A stretch of DNA of 63,767 bases. It comes from a virus. The first letter of the stretch is position 1. Every line of letters begins with the position of its first letter. The DNA lies in IMG/VR virus record IMGVR_UViG_3300042475_001147, positions 1-63,767 of that record. The stretch is one strand, 5' to 3'. A program made the translations under genes and the position numbers. Shown here in pieces: positions 26,707-33,786 of the stretch. The notes under the pieces were generated by a model that was not told the origin of the DNA, did no database searches, and worked only from the letters and a program-made list of their open reading frames with translations.

Positions 26707-26802
26707 TCAGAACTTCCCCGTCTTGTTGTGCATCATCGCCTTAATGCATTGATCATCAAGCCAACGGAGAAAGTTCCAAGCGTTCCTAATAACTTTAATC
26801 AT
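26707..26802 (-). CDS. Tiny basic protein (31 aa)
   Basis: ATG at 26802 opens MIKVIRNAWNFLRWLDDQCI and ends after KTGKF. The size and the N-terminal pattern, basic then Trp-rich amphipathic, recall short early phage proteins. It is preceded within three bases by a -7-like element and followed immediately by a perfect dyad. Too short to assign. Confidence 0.45.
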   Translation of the reverse strand: MIKVIRNAWNFLRWLDDQCIKAMMHNKTGKF

Positions 26803-26805
26803 CTT

Positions 26806-26813
26806 CAAAGATA
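26806..26813 (-). promoter_or_regulatory. Leftward -7 element TATCTTTG
   Basis: TATCTTTG on the minus strand ends three bases before the ATG at 26802, predicting a leaderless transcript or a transcript for the genes further down. Confidence 0.35.
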
Positions 26814-26814
26814 G

Positions 26815-27330
26815 TTAACCAAATGCAACTTCTCCCATCACCAAGTACTGGAACACAGCGTCAGCATCACCGGCATCATAGTCGCCGGTAATCATGTTCA
26901 TCATGCACACAAGTGCTTGGCCTTCATCGTTAATCAATTGCAGTCTGTCCTTGATGCTGTCGTAGGTGAGCGTGCCAAGAATGTCCTCGCTCTCTGCGTC
27001 ATACACATCAATCTCAGCGCCGTGTTCAGCGATGGCTTTCCATGTGGCTACCGACAGCGGGCCATCGGGTTCAACTGATCTGACAATCTCCAAGGTGTAG
27101 TCTTGGATATCATACCAATAGTTGCTACCACCTTCCAATGCTGTGACGAATATGTTTTCCATCACATCGTTATCAACTTGGATGTTGATTGATAGGTCTT
27201 TGTTCTTGTCGAGTACCGACATGATTGCGCGGTGTAGTGCGTTGATGTTCGGCCCTGTTGGTTCGAGATTCAATAGCCCTCTGTTGATGATTGATGTTAC
27301 AATCTCTCTTGTCTTTCTAGTGTTGCTCAT
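26815..27330 (-). CDS. Conserved early phage protein (171 aa)
   Basis: Starts MSNTRKTREIVTSIINRG; central ALEGGSNYWYDI motif (about residues 65-76) that I recognise from many Bacteroidota phage early regions. The C-terminal half is acidic with DAESEDILGTLTYDSI. The start at 27330 overlaps the upstream gene by 14 bases. Function unknown; no catalytic motif seen. Confidence 0.65.
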   Translation of the reverse strand: MSNTRKTREIVTSIINRGLLNLEPTGPNINALHRAIMSVLDKNKDLSINIQVDNDVMENIFVTALEGGSNYWYDIQDYTLEIVRSVEPDGPLSVATWKAIAEHGAEIDVYDAESEDILGTLTYDSIKDRLQLINDEGQALVCMMNMITGDYDAGDADAVFQYLVMGEVAFG

Positions 27331-27547
27331 TGTTACCTCCGAATGTTTCGTTGTAGTATTGTTCACCAGTTATTGGTAGTGTACTTTCAGGATAATCAAT
27401 TCCATGAACTGTTCCTTTGTTGTATGCAGTTTCAATTCTTTCTTTCTCCATTTCTTTGGCTTGTTTCCAATCTGCAACGGTTAAATCTCTATTATATGCA
27501 ATTTCCCATAACCACTCCACTGCCGTTTGTTGTTTATTGTTTGTCAT
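27317..27547 (-). CDS. NNKQ/YYNET family small protein, copy 1 (76 aa)
   Basis: Starts MTNNKQQTAVEWLWEIAYNR and ends EQYYNETFGGNNEQH. The same N- and C-terminal blocks bound three neighbouring genes at protein and DNA level, while the middles differ. The middle is helical and charged (KQAKEMEKERIETAYN). ATG at 27547 overlaps the upstream copy's end by 14 bases. A widespread but uncharacterised early family in such phages. Confidence 0.65.
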   Translation of the reverse strand: MTNNKQQTAVEWLWEIAYNRDLTVADWKQAKEMEKERIETAYNKGTVHGIDYPESTLPITGEQYYNETFGGNNEQH

Positions 27548-27773
27548 CTCCGTAGGTTTCGTTATAGTATTCATTAAAGTCAACTTTCATTAGACCATTT
27601 TCCCAACTTTTTATGTGTTGGTCTTTTTCCATTTCTTTGGCTTGTTCTTTTAATTGCTTTAACCTTTGATTTTTTTCATCTTTTGATATATGTTCAGCCC
27701 AATAATCATAATGTAAAATTTCCATTTGTTCTGCCAACCACTCCACTGCCGTCTGTTGTTTATTGTTTGTCAT
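27534..27773 (-). CDS. NNKQ/YYNET family small protein, copy 2 (79 aa)
   Basis: Starts MTNNKQQTAVEWLAEQMEIL and ends FNEYYNETYGDDKQ, with a charged helix between. The N-terminal ten residues are identical to those of copies 1 and 3 and the DNA block at the start is shared. ATG overlaps the upstream stop as ATGA. Uncharacterised. Confidence 0.65.
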   Translation of the reverse strand: MTNNKQQTAVEWLAEQMEILHYDYWAEHISKDEKNQRLKQLKEQAKEMEKDQHIKSWENGLMKVDFNEYYNETYGDDKQ

Positions 27774-28036
27774 TTGTTACCTCCCTTGTGTATTATGTTT
27801 TTGCAGTTTCCTTTGTGACATAGAATATTACCCTTGTAATTCTCACAAATAAAGTATTCACATTCTTCAATTACACATACTTTAAGCGGGTCTGATGCTA
27901 ATTTACCTTTACTGGGTATTGTGTAGTTTGTGGGTTTTGATGATACTGTCGGTTCTTCGCAACCACTCACCATTCCGATAAGTAATGTTGCTAATAATAG
28001 TTTTTTCACTGCCGTTTGTTGTTTATTGTTTGTCAT
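27770..28036 (-). CDS. Chimeric lipoprotein: NNKQ leader fused to lipobox and Cys-rich domain (88 aa)
   Basis: The first ten residues (MTNNKQQTAV) are the same as in copies 1 and 2, then the protein changes to KKLLLATLLIGMVSGC, a lipoprotein signal with lipobox Cys26 followed by EEP. The mature part carries five more cysteines (VCVIEECEYFICENYKGN region). It lacks the YYNET tail. It is expected to be lipidated and membrane-anchored; acidic residues just after the Cys could favour surface export in Bacteroidota. ATGA overlaps on both sides. Possible exclusion or envelope-modifying protein; function unproven. Confidence 0.65.
   Translation of the reverse strand: MTNNKQQTAVKKLLLATLLIGMVSGCEEPTVSSKPTNYTIPSKGKLASDPLKVCVIEECEYFICENYKGNILCHKGNCKNIIHKGGNK
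28005..28036. repeat. Shared 5' coding block of NNKQ genes
   Basis: The roughly 30-base block ending in the ATG complement (plus strand CACTGCCGTTTGTTGTTTAT...) recurs nearly unchanged at about 27518-27547 and 27744-27773. These blocks are the 5' ends of three adjacent genes and could be recombination joints. Confidence 0.7.
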
Positions 28037-28443
28037 TGCTCACCTCCTCCGAATGTTTCGTTGTAGTATTGTTGTGAAAAATCTTCTGCACTTTGTCGTT
28101 TTTCAAGATATTCTAAACCATAAGGCAAATTATTAAGATGAATAAACATATCCATTTGAGCATTTTTAATTTCATCCTTTCGCATTGCTTCGGCTTGTTC
28201 AAGTGCTTTGTCAATATCAAATCCTCTCAATCTCAAATTGATGTCTTTTTTGATTTGTTCAACCAACCACTCTACGCTACTCTGTTTATTGTTGCTCATT
28301 GTTTTTTCTTTTTCCATAAGTTCTTTAAGTTCTTTTTTTCTTTGTTCTCTTAGTTGTTCTCGGTTTTCAATACGCCATTTATTTTTTTCTATTGAATCGG
28401 TTTTGTATGCTTTATCGATTAGGTCTTTGATTTTGTCATTCAT
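28033..28443 (-). CDS. NNKQ/YYNET family protein with N-terminal extension, copy 4 (136 aa)
   Basis: Residues 49-136 are a family member (MSNNKQSSVEWLVEQIKK to SQQYYNETFGGGEQ). Residues 1-48 are an extra charged helix (DKIKDLIDKAYKTDSIEKNK, then EQLREQRKKELKEL). ATG at 28443 lies 7 bases after the upstream stop and so may be used, but ATG at 28299 gives the normal family start. The extension may be a fused small gene. Confidence 0.6.
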   Translation of the reverse strand: MNDKIKDLIDKAYKTDSIEKNKWRIENREQLREQRKKELKELMEKEKTMSNNKQSSVEWLVEQIKKDINLRLRGFDIDKALEQAEAMRKDEIKNAQMDMFIHLNNLPYGLEYLEKRQSAEDFSQQYYNETFGGGEQ

Positions 28444-28450
28444 TGTTCGT

Positions 28451-28918
28451 TTATTTAAGCATAAAGTTTACTGCGTTTGTGGATCCAGACATGTTGAACT
28501 TAAACATGTCAGAAGTGCAATGGCTTTCGTTAACTCTAATTACTGCCGAAGAACACGCTTTAAAGTCCTTGAAAAACTCTGCCTGTTCTACTGCAAGTAA
28601 GTCGTCAATTAAGAAGAGAACCTTAGAATTAGATGATTTCATTCCTTCAATGCTGTATCTCTTTGGCTCTCCGTTAACTACCAGTGCTACATCTACGGTG
28701 ATCATGTCATCACAAAAGTAACTTCCACCTAAGTAGAATGATAGTTGTTCGCCTACAACTTCTAACTTGATAAATGCTTTATCTAGTGCATCACTACAAT
28801 AAGAAATCTTGTAGGGTGCATCAAGTTTGTTGTCTACTGTTTTGGTTACCCACTGAGAGTAACTTTTGTTGGCTCCCATAAAAAGAATGAGAGTGAGGAT
28901 TAGATTTTTATTTTTCAT
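28451..28918 (-). CDS. Secreted protein with Sec signal peptide (155 aa)
   Basis: Clear N-terminal signal peptide: KNKN, hydrophobic LILTLILFMGA, then a cleavage-like KSYSQ at about 18-22. The mature part is beta-rich with cysteines (YCSD, YFCDD, ACSS, HCTS), pointing to a periplasmic or exported protein. It is coupled by ATGA to an upstream two-helix membrane protein and lies beside the lipoprotein gene. No enzyme motif seen. Possible superinfection-exclusion or host-envelope role. Confidence 0.65.
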   Translation of the reverse strand: MKNKNLILTLILFMGANKSYSQWVTKTVDNKLDAPYKISYCSDALDKAFIKLEVVGEQLSFYLGGSYFCDDMITVDVALVVNGEPKRYSIEGMKSSNSKVLFLIDDLLAVEQAEFFKDFKACSSAVIRVNESHCTSDMFKFNMSGSTNAVNFMLK

Positions 28919-29082
28919 TGTTTTTTATTTTTAAGTTGGTACAATGCTATCATCACCATGAACAGGAATGATAGCCCCATGCCACCGGCAATGATCTGCG
29001 CAGTGATAGGGTACTTGACGATGCACCATCCATACACGAGGCCGGATAGGATGGTGGCGATTACGATGATGAAGTTCCTCAT
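28915..29082 (-). CDS. Small two-helix membrane protein (55 aa)
   Basis: ATG at 29082 opens MRNFIIVIATILSGLVYGWC and a second hydrophobic helix follows (IAGGMGLSFLFMVMIALY), ending KNKKQ. Both ends overlap neighbours as ATGA, strong support for translation although the gene is short. Two transmembrane segments in an early operon suggest an inner-membrane accessory such as an exclusion protein; it is distant from the lysis genes, so a holin role is less likely. Confidence 0.65.
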   Translation of the reverse strand: MRNFIIVIATILSGLVYGWCIVKYPITAQIIAGGMGLSFLFMVMIALYQLKNKKQ

Positions 29083-29276
29083 TGTGCTACTGATTTATAG
29101 ATGCGAGTGCTGCCGTCGTCCATGATGGTCATCGGTAGTTTGAACTTGCGCACAGTTCCCTGCACGCTGTTGATGAACTTCTCTCTGTTGTCTGCATCAA
29201 GATACAACAACCGATCGATGATCTCTTGGACGAACTCTCTGCGTTCCTCCACCGAATTGATTCTTTTCTCCATCAT
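29079..29276 (-). CDS. Small charged hypothetical protein (65 aa)
   Basis: Helical N-terminus (EERREFVQEIIDRLLYLDAD) and basic-polar C-terminus (TVRKFKLPMTIMDDGSTRIY). Linked by ATGA to both neighbours. No family recognised. Confidence 0.6.
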   Translation of the reverse strand: MMEKRINSVEERREFVQEIIDRLLYLDADNREKFINSVQGTVRKFKLPMTIMDDGSTRIYKSVAQ

Positions 29277-29530
29277 TGTCTGTCCTCCTCTTCGATTTCT
29301 TTTTGATCAACCATCAAAGCGTTGCCGAGTATAAGCGTCTCCGCCATACTGCTAGCCAACATGTTGGGCTTCAGCCCAAGTAACATTCCCTCCTCGTTTA
29401 CAATAAACGTCATGCCTAATCGCGTTCTCACATACTCGATGTACCCGCCGACTGCGTTCTGTTTCTTGCTGAGGTCTGAAGCGTCGTAGTTATCAACTAC
29501 TTCGCCATCCGTTGTAATTAGTATTGCCAT
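29273..29530 (-). CDS. DUF3846-like protein (85 aa)
   Basis: AILITTDGEVVD at the N-terminus, VGGYIEYV near residue 30, then FIVNEEGMLLGLKPN and LILGNALMV match the layout of the DUF3846 family (TDGE, GGyIE, NEeG, N-x-x-A, GNA). Function of the family is not established. The start MAIL at 29530 fits the domain; the upstream stop is 5 bases away. Confidence 0.65.
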   Translation of the reverse strand: MAILITTDGEVVDNYDASDLSKKQNAVGGYIEYVRTRLGMTFIVNEEGMLLGLKPNMLASSMAETLILGNALMVDQKEIEEEDRQ

Positions 29531-29534
29531 AATT

Positions 29535-30020
29535 TTATTTGATTTCAAATTCTACATAAGTTCCGTCGATACTCTTGCGAGCAATGACCTTGTGTGTCCC
29601 GTTGCTGATGTCTGCAATAGCCCCGCATTCATACACACCCACACCATAGTCTGCGGTGTTGGTGATGTGAGACATTGCGCAGTACCACTTGTCGCCATCC
29701 TTCGCTGTCTTGTATGGCTCACGTGGCATCGTCACTGCCACCTTGTCGTTGCGGTAATCTGCATCGTCAAAGAAGCCCATCTGCTCACTCTGTACCAATA
29801 CCTCGTGGGTCTCATTCTCTGATGTCATGATGCGTGCATCTTCGTGTGTTGCTTTGAACTGGGTCAGCGTTAGATCAGCATCAACCGATGCAGTCACACA
29901 CCACACACCACGACGCACCTTGCTGAACTCGATGCAGTCGATAGTGTCTTTGATGACACACGGGTCAGCGACAACCATCTTGCCGGACTTGTTGATGAAC
30001 TTCAGTAATAGGTTAATCAT
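29535..30020 (-). CDS. DUF4241-like beta protein (161 aa)
   Basis: VVADPCVI near residue 17, GVWCVTASVD, GFFDDADY near 84 and YGVGVYECG near 124 are a pattern I associate with small phage beta-barrel proteins of the DUF4241 type. Beta-rich and without membrane segments. A GTGTC-N6-GACAC dyad falls in its 5' coding part. Function unknown. Confidence 0.55.
   Translation of the reverse strand: MINLLLKFINKSGKMVVADPCVIKDTIDCIEFSKVRRGVWCVTASVDADLTLTQFKATHEDARIMTSENETHEVLVQSEQMGFFDDADYRNDKVAVTMPREPYKTAKDGDKWYCAMSHITNTADYGVGVYECGAIADISNGTHKVIARKSIDGTYVEFEIK
29944..29959. repeat. Dyad GTGTCTTTGATGACAC
   Basis: Arms GTGTC/GACAC with a 6-base centre, in the 5' coding part of the 161-residue gene. Weaker copy, could be chance. 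Confidence 0.5.
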
Positions 30021-30288
30021 TTGCTCCGAATATAGAAAAGTTTTTTACCATTGCGTTAGATATCATTTCATTTACTGTTTGATCCGGTATGCCGAGGTCA
30101 CGCTTGGCGATGTCCTCATTGAAGTACCGAGTGGATAATACCAAATGTACTATCTGCTCCTCGATGTTTTCTTCGATGCGTTTCTTCACGTCGAAAGATG
30201 CTTGCTTGTACAGCCCGCGCTGTTTGACCAAGGTGATACCATAGTTCACCTCTTTGATTAATAGTGCTTGTAGTTCTACGATTGTCAT
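30013..30288 (-). CDS. Hypothetical helical protein (91 aa)
   Basis: Starts MTIVELQALLIKEVNYGITL at 30288; highly helical with basic and acidic residues (KQASFDVKKRIEENIEEQIV). The longer frame upstream only shadows the next gene. It overlaps the next gene by 8 bases. No family recognised. Confidence 0.6.
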   Translation of the reverse strand: MTIVELQALLIKEVNYGITLVKQRGLYKQASFDVKKRIEENIEEQIVHLVLSTRYFNEDIAKRDLGIPDQTVNEMISNAMVKNFSIFGAND

Positions 30289-30292
30289 ATGT

Positions 30293-31021
30293 TTATGAGT
30301 GATTAAAAATGTATACTGATTTACTTCCCTTGCCGGTGGTGCCACTGCATAGTGTACACTTACTGCAAGTACTCTTATACCCCGCCTCCTTGGACGCCGG
30401 GCAGTTGACCATGCCGGTGTGCTTGGTGTGGGTGCTGTCATCCATGAACGACTGCCACCCCATAGTCTCTGCCAACTCTGTCTGCTCAAGGTTGTGGGTC
30501 GATGCCATGAAGAACTGTCTATAATCGTACGCCCATGGCTTTCTCCATTGGTGTGTGTACCCTGTCCAAGACTTGGCAACCGTACACATATCCCGCATCA
30601 AATCGATGGGTATCAGTACCGGCTCACCGTAAGTACCGAACCGCACATACCGATCACTACACATAGCCACGACCAATGCATGTAGCATGTCGTCCAACTT
30701 GGGGATATCATCCCAGTGTTTGTGCTTGGTTGCAATGCTACGCAACTGCGATACCATACCTGAATACTGCATCATCTTGTGGGTGTAGCAACCTTTCAAC
30801 TCGGCGCCACTACCCATAGAATACGGGCAGTCAAAACACACATCGCCGTCCTTGCTGAAGAACGATTGCATGCTTGACTTGGATTGAGCGTCCTCGAATT
30901 GGTCTCGGCTGTAGTGATAGGTCTGAACAATCTTCTCCGATACCGGAGCAATCTTGTCGTTCGATGTGAACCCTAAACGCACAACGCATAGGGTGTCCCC
31001 AATAATAAACTCTGTTCTCAT
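30293..31021 (-). CDS. Cys-rich DUF7227-like phage protein (242 aa)
   Basis: Conserved-looking blocks FGTYGEPVLIPIDLM and SWTGYTHQWRKPW, plus clustered cysteines (VCFDCPYS, GCYTHK near 70-90; TCSKCTLCSGT near 225) suggest a metal-cluster-containing fold. I recognise this as a family widespread in phages and mobile elements, in public databases as a DUF (number from memory). It is the first gene behind a strong leftward promoter and a structured leader at 31022-31204. Confidence 0.65.
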   Translation of the reverse strand: MRTEFIIGDTLCVVRLGFTSNDKIAPVSEKIVQTYHYSRDQFEDAQSKSSMQSFFSKDGDVCFDCPYSMGSGAELKGCYTHKMMQYSGMVSQLRSIATKHKHWDDIPKLDDMLHALVVAMCSDRYVRFGTYGEPVLIPIDLMRDMCTVAKSWTGYTHQWRKPWAYDYRQFFMASTHNLEQTELAETMGWQSFMDDSTHTKHTGMVNCPASKEAGYKSTCSKCTLCSGTTGKGSKSVYIFNHS

Positions 31022-31204
31022 GTGTTTGCTTTTGTTTTACGCTTTTGTTACAAGTCCGCATCGAAGATGCGTCCTTGTGTCTTCGAAGACACGGTGATGA
31101 AAAACCAAATTCAAAAGACACCGTGTCCTCTCTGACAACATTACAAAGGTAGTATAAATCTATGACAATTCCAAATCTATATCTACCAATTTCTTTGTTG
31201 AATA
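31022..31204 (-). promoter_or_regulatory. Leftward promoter with structured leader
   Basis: Minus-strand promoter TACCTTTG (31144-31151) with TTTG at 31172-31175, spacer 20, a good Bacteroidota match. The predicted leader of about 115 bases contains CGCATC-GAA-GATGCG (31057-31071), the perfect dyad at 31077-31092 and an inverted repeat GACACGGTG/CACCGTGTC (31088-31096, 31119-31127). The alternatives overlap and could switch. Confidence 0.7.
31077..31092. repeat. Perfect dyad GTGTCTTCGAAGACAC
   Basis: Perfect 16-bp palindrome in the leader of the gene that starts at 31021. Its right arm overlaps a second, longer inverted repeat. Confidence 0.85.
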
Positions 31205-31429
31205 CTAGTCTTCAAGTCTTTGTTCTTGTTCGTCTATGTAATCCGAATAGTAATCGAGCAAGCCTTCGGCGTATATACCCATATCTGCATCGATGCCTTG
31301 CTCATGCAGTAATTCCTCGGGGTCAGCGCCGTGGTCAATCGACCGGCACATCCGCCTGATTTCTTCAGTGCATCGTTCTGCGGTGTATTCATTCCGAACA
31401 CACATCGCATTAAATAAATCAATCTTCAT
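31205..31429 (-). CDS. Small acidic protein (74 aa)
   Basis: Starts MKIDLFNAMCVRNEYTAERC (ATG at 31429 overlaps the upstream gene by 11 bases). Acidic C-terminus (DYYSDYIDEQEQRLED). No family recognised. Confidence 0.55.
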   Translation of the reverse strand: MKIDLFNAMCVRNEYTAERCTEEIRRMCRSIDHGADPEELLHEQGIDADMGIYAEGLLDYYSDYIDEQEQRLED

Positions 31430-31679
31430 ACTCTTCGTAGTGAATGAACTCACATAGTTTGTCGTTGATCATCTCGATGATTTCCCTCTCGTGTACATCA
31501 AAGAATTTCTTGAGGATGTCCATCTTCTGCTCGTCGGTAAACGTGCGTTGGTTGTCGTTGATGATGTCCACATCGTCAGTACACCACCGCAGTGCCAGTG
31601 GGAAAACGAATCGATTCTGCTCAAGTACATTCTGTAAATCTTGAGGGGTTTGGTAGGGGTTCATATTAAATTTTGTCAT
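31419..31679 (-). CDS. Hypothetical protein (86 aa)
   Basis: Starts MTKFNMNPYQTPQDLQNVLE. Contains FVFPLALRWCTDDVDIINDN and an acidic end. The start at 31679 is favoured over 31709 because the latter lies within a dyad element; the two genes overlap by 14 bases. Function unknown. Confidence 0.55.
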   Translation of the reverse strand: MTKFNMNPYQTPQDLQNVLEQNRFVFPLALRWCTDDVDIINDNQRTFTDEQKMDILKKFFDVHEREIIEMINDKLCEFIHYEEYED

Positions 31680-32280
31680 GGTCGTTTGTGTTGGTGTCAT
31701 CGAAGACACTTTGTAGTTCTGATTTGAATTCTTCCCATTGCTTCCCGTCCATTACTTCTTGCAGGTCTTTGAAGTGTTCGATTGCGTCCTCCAATGAGTC
31801 GTAATCTGCATCCTCTATGCCCTCAAGGATTGAGTCCGTGCCGTCACTCAGTACCCTGTACTGATAGTAGGATAGTTGCTTGTCGTTTGTTACCTCGCCC
31901 ACCTCGGCGCTGAAGAACCCGCCGAAGTCCATGCCAGGCTCCTCGTACTCCGCCTCTACATTGAGGTTGTATACCGCGCTGAGTTTGCGAAAGAACTCAC
32001 ACATAGGACTCCATGCCGACGAGCCTATGAGATTTACGTGGTCTTTGTTGTCGTCGATGTCAACGTCGAACCACTTACTACCATACCGCAAGTACACATC
32101 GTACTCGGGGTCGCCCTCTTGCCACGGAGGCAAGCCCAATGCCACCGAGTAAGTGCCGTACCACAACAGCCCGCTGTTCTCTGCGTTCAATTCCATCGCC
32201 TTGTTTACATTGGCGATTAACTTCTCGAGGTCTGCCCTATCACCGGTAAAGCATGACCAATTCCAACAATGATTTGCCAT
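31666..32280 (-). CDS. Api92-like ferredoxin-fold protein (204 aa)
   Basis: Starts MANHCWNWSCFTGDRADLEK, the signature of the ferredoxin-like domain in Api92-like phage/plasmid proteins (YubB-type). WSPMCEFFRKLSAVYNL and the GMDFGGFFSAEVGEV block fit the same family. It does not carry an iron-sulphur centre; the name refers to fold. Frequent in early phage regions; function unknown. The 3' end contains a dyad. Confidence 0.7.
   Translation of the reverse strand: MANHCWNWSCFTGDRADLEKLIANVNKAMELNAENSGLLWYGTYSVALGLPPWQEGDPEYDVYLRYGSKWFDVDIDDNKDHVNLIGSSAWSPMCEFFRKLSAVYNLNVEAEYEEPGMDFGGFFSAEVGEVTNDKQLSYYQYRVLSDGTDSILEGIEDADYDSLEDAIEHFKDLQEVMDGKQWEEFKSELQSVFDDTNTNDHDKI
31694..31709. repeat. Dyad GTGTCATCGAAGACAC
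   Basis: One mismatch in the arms beyond GTGTC/GACAC. It overlaps the 3' end of the Api92-like gene and lies 14 bases upstream of the ATG at 31679. Confidence 0.7.
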
Positions 32281-32282
32281 AG

Positions 32283-32819
32283 TTATTTTGTTTTTCTTTC
32301 GTACATGTTCTTGATTTTTGCAATAAATTCCGCGTTCTTACATAGGCATTCGAATGTGTAGTCGTTGCTTCTGAAAGAATACAGCAGTGTGGGTTCCAAT
32401 GCCATCACCTCCCATATCGGCTCACCATCAAGCAATGGGTGATTGCCCGTGAGTTTGGCATCAAAGTAAAAATCGTAGTCGCTATTCCTGTCGGAGTACA
32501 TTGATACCTTAATACTTGTGCCTCGTCTGCCATTTTGAGTCTCCCACCAATCACTTGTAATCTGTAGGTTTAGACCCAGTGCATTTATCTCGTGCCACAA
32601 TGCCTCGTAGTTTTCTTGGAAGATTGGTTCCATTGCTGAGAACACAGCCTCATTGTGCTTTTTGATTCTTGCAATCTCGTCCCTCTTGCGTTGGACTGAG
32701 TTGATGATGTCGTCCACGCCTAGCAAGGACTCGCCTCGGCTTGCCCGCTTTGATTGGTTGTGGCTGATGAATTCTTCGGTGATCTGATCGATCAAGTTTT
32801 GTTGGTTTTCAGTTAACAT
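32283..32819 (-). CDS. Hypothetical protein (178 aa)
   Basis: N-terminal helical half (NLIDQITEEFISHNQSKRAS, DIINSVQRKRDEIARIKKHN) and C-terminal beta half (SIKVSMYSDRNSDYDFYFDA). Overlaps the upstream gene by 7 bases. No family recognised. Confidence 0.55.
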   Translation of the reverse strand: MLTENQQNLIDQITEEFISHNQSKRASRGESLLGVDDIINSVQRKRDEIARIKKHNEAVFSAMEPIFQENYEALWHEINALGLNLQITSDWWETQNGRRGTSIKVSMYSDRNSDYDFYFDAKLTGNHPLLDGEPIWEVMALEPTLLYSFRSNDYTFECLCKNAEFIAKIKNMYERKTK

Positions 32820-33007
32820 GATTGTGTTTTATTAAGTTGTTCGTCCCATAGTTCTGCCCGGTATTGTATCTCCTGCATATCTAGGTAAACTGTGATTGAA
32901 TCCTCCAATGTATTGTTCCATACTTGGATTGATAGATGGCAATCGCCGGACTCCACTTCGTAGTCGTTGGCTTTGAACCATGCGTGTGCTTTTTCTATTT
33001 GTGTCAT
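32813..33007 (-). CDS. Small hypothetical protein (64 aa)
   Basis: Starts MTQIEKAHAWFKANDYEVES; ends KTQSC. ATG overlaps the upstream stop as ATGA. No family recognised. Confidence 0.55.
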   Translation of the reverse strand: MTQIEKAHAWFKANDYEVESGDCHLSIQVWNNTLEDSITVYLDMQEIQYRAELWDEQLNKTQSC

Positions 33008-33237
33008 AGTGTGTAGATTACATTGTCTTGTGCGTCGTCTTGATAGTACATAGCCCCGCCGTCGTTGCCCTCATCATCCTTTTGTGACAGGAGGAAAGAT
33101 CCGTCGGTGAACCTGATAACTAATGGTCTTTTGTACCACCCCATGCCCTTGCACTCCTGCTCGGTCATGTAGCGTACGCTCTCAATCCTCTTGCCTACGA
33201 GGAAAGTAAAGTTGCTTGCGTGCTGTTGGTCTGTCAT
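33004..33237 (-). CDS. Small beta protein (77 aa)
   Basis: FLVGKRIESVRYMTEQEC, then YKRPLVIRFTDGSFLLSQKD: a two-strand segment common in small phage early proteins. Acidic, linked by ATGA overlaps on both sides. Function unknown. Confidence 0.55.
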   Translation of the reverse strand: MTDQQHASNFTFLVGKRIESVRYMTEQECKGMGWYKRPLVIRFTDGSFLLSQKDDEGNDGGAMYYQDDAQDNVIYTL

Positions 33238-33782
33238 GATATTTTATTTAAGATTGCCTCCTTGATTTCTGCCGTGGTAATCCTTGACAAGTAACTACCC
33301 AATTCATCCTTGAGTCCGCTTGTTTCGTGGTCGTGTCCGTAGTAGCCGAGGTTCGTGTCGACCAACTCAGTGTCTTCGAAGACACTCACTCCAAACATCT
33401 CGCCGTTCATGTAGTGGCTGAATGTTTTTAGTTCGCTTGTCGCCCACTTATACGCCTGCTCTGCCGTACCTGATTCTAGCACGATAAAGCCAACCTTGCC
33501 CGAGTCCCACTTACAGTCGAATGAATTGATTGAGAATGCCAACCCGCTGTGGTCGTACATGAATACCGGGTATACCCACTTGTACTGAAGTTGCAATGCC
33601 TCTTCCATCTCAGCCCACGATGCGTAGTCCTCGTGTCTAATGCCAATCTCGTTGGGGAAATTGTACCGCTTGTGGAACAGGGCGAACTTGGTCTCATTGT
33701 CCCACTCTCGTGGGCTGTCTGCAAACTGATCGTAGAATATCTCTACCGAGATATTGTCTACACTGATTTCTTGTTCTATCAT
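33234..33782 (-). CDS. Conserved phage protein (182 aa)
   Basis: The block YPVFMYDHSGLAFSINSFDC followed by WDSGKVGFIVLE is a recurrent signature in phages of several host groups; function not known. The protein is acidic and beta-rich. A perfect dyad interrupts the coding region around SVFEDTE, and another lies 18 bases upstream of the start codon. Confidence 0.65.
   Translation of the reverse strand: MIEQEISVDNISVEIFYDQFADSPREWDNETKFALFHKRYNFPNEIGIRHEDYASWAEMEEALQLQYKWVYPVFMYDHSGLAFSINSFDCKWDSGKVGFIVLESGTAEQAYKWATSELKTFSHYMNGEMFGVSVFEDTELVDTNLGYYGHDHETSGLKDELGSYLSRITTAEIKEAILNKIS
33370..33385. repeat. Perfect dyad GTGTCTTCGAAGACAC
   Basis: Perfect 16-bp palindrome within the 182-residue gene, encoding SVFEDT on the minus strand. 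Identical to the copy at 31077. Confidence 0.85.
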
Positions 33783-33786
33783 GGTT

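Noticed and set aside
30289-30579. N-terminal extension of the 91-residue gene
   Set aside because: It only shadows the downstream part of the 242-residue gene; ATG 30288 gives a clean start.
31876-32220. 114-residue plus-strand frame
   Set aside because: Antisense shadow of the Api92-like gene.
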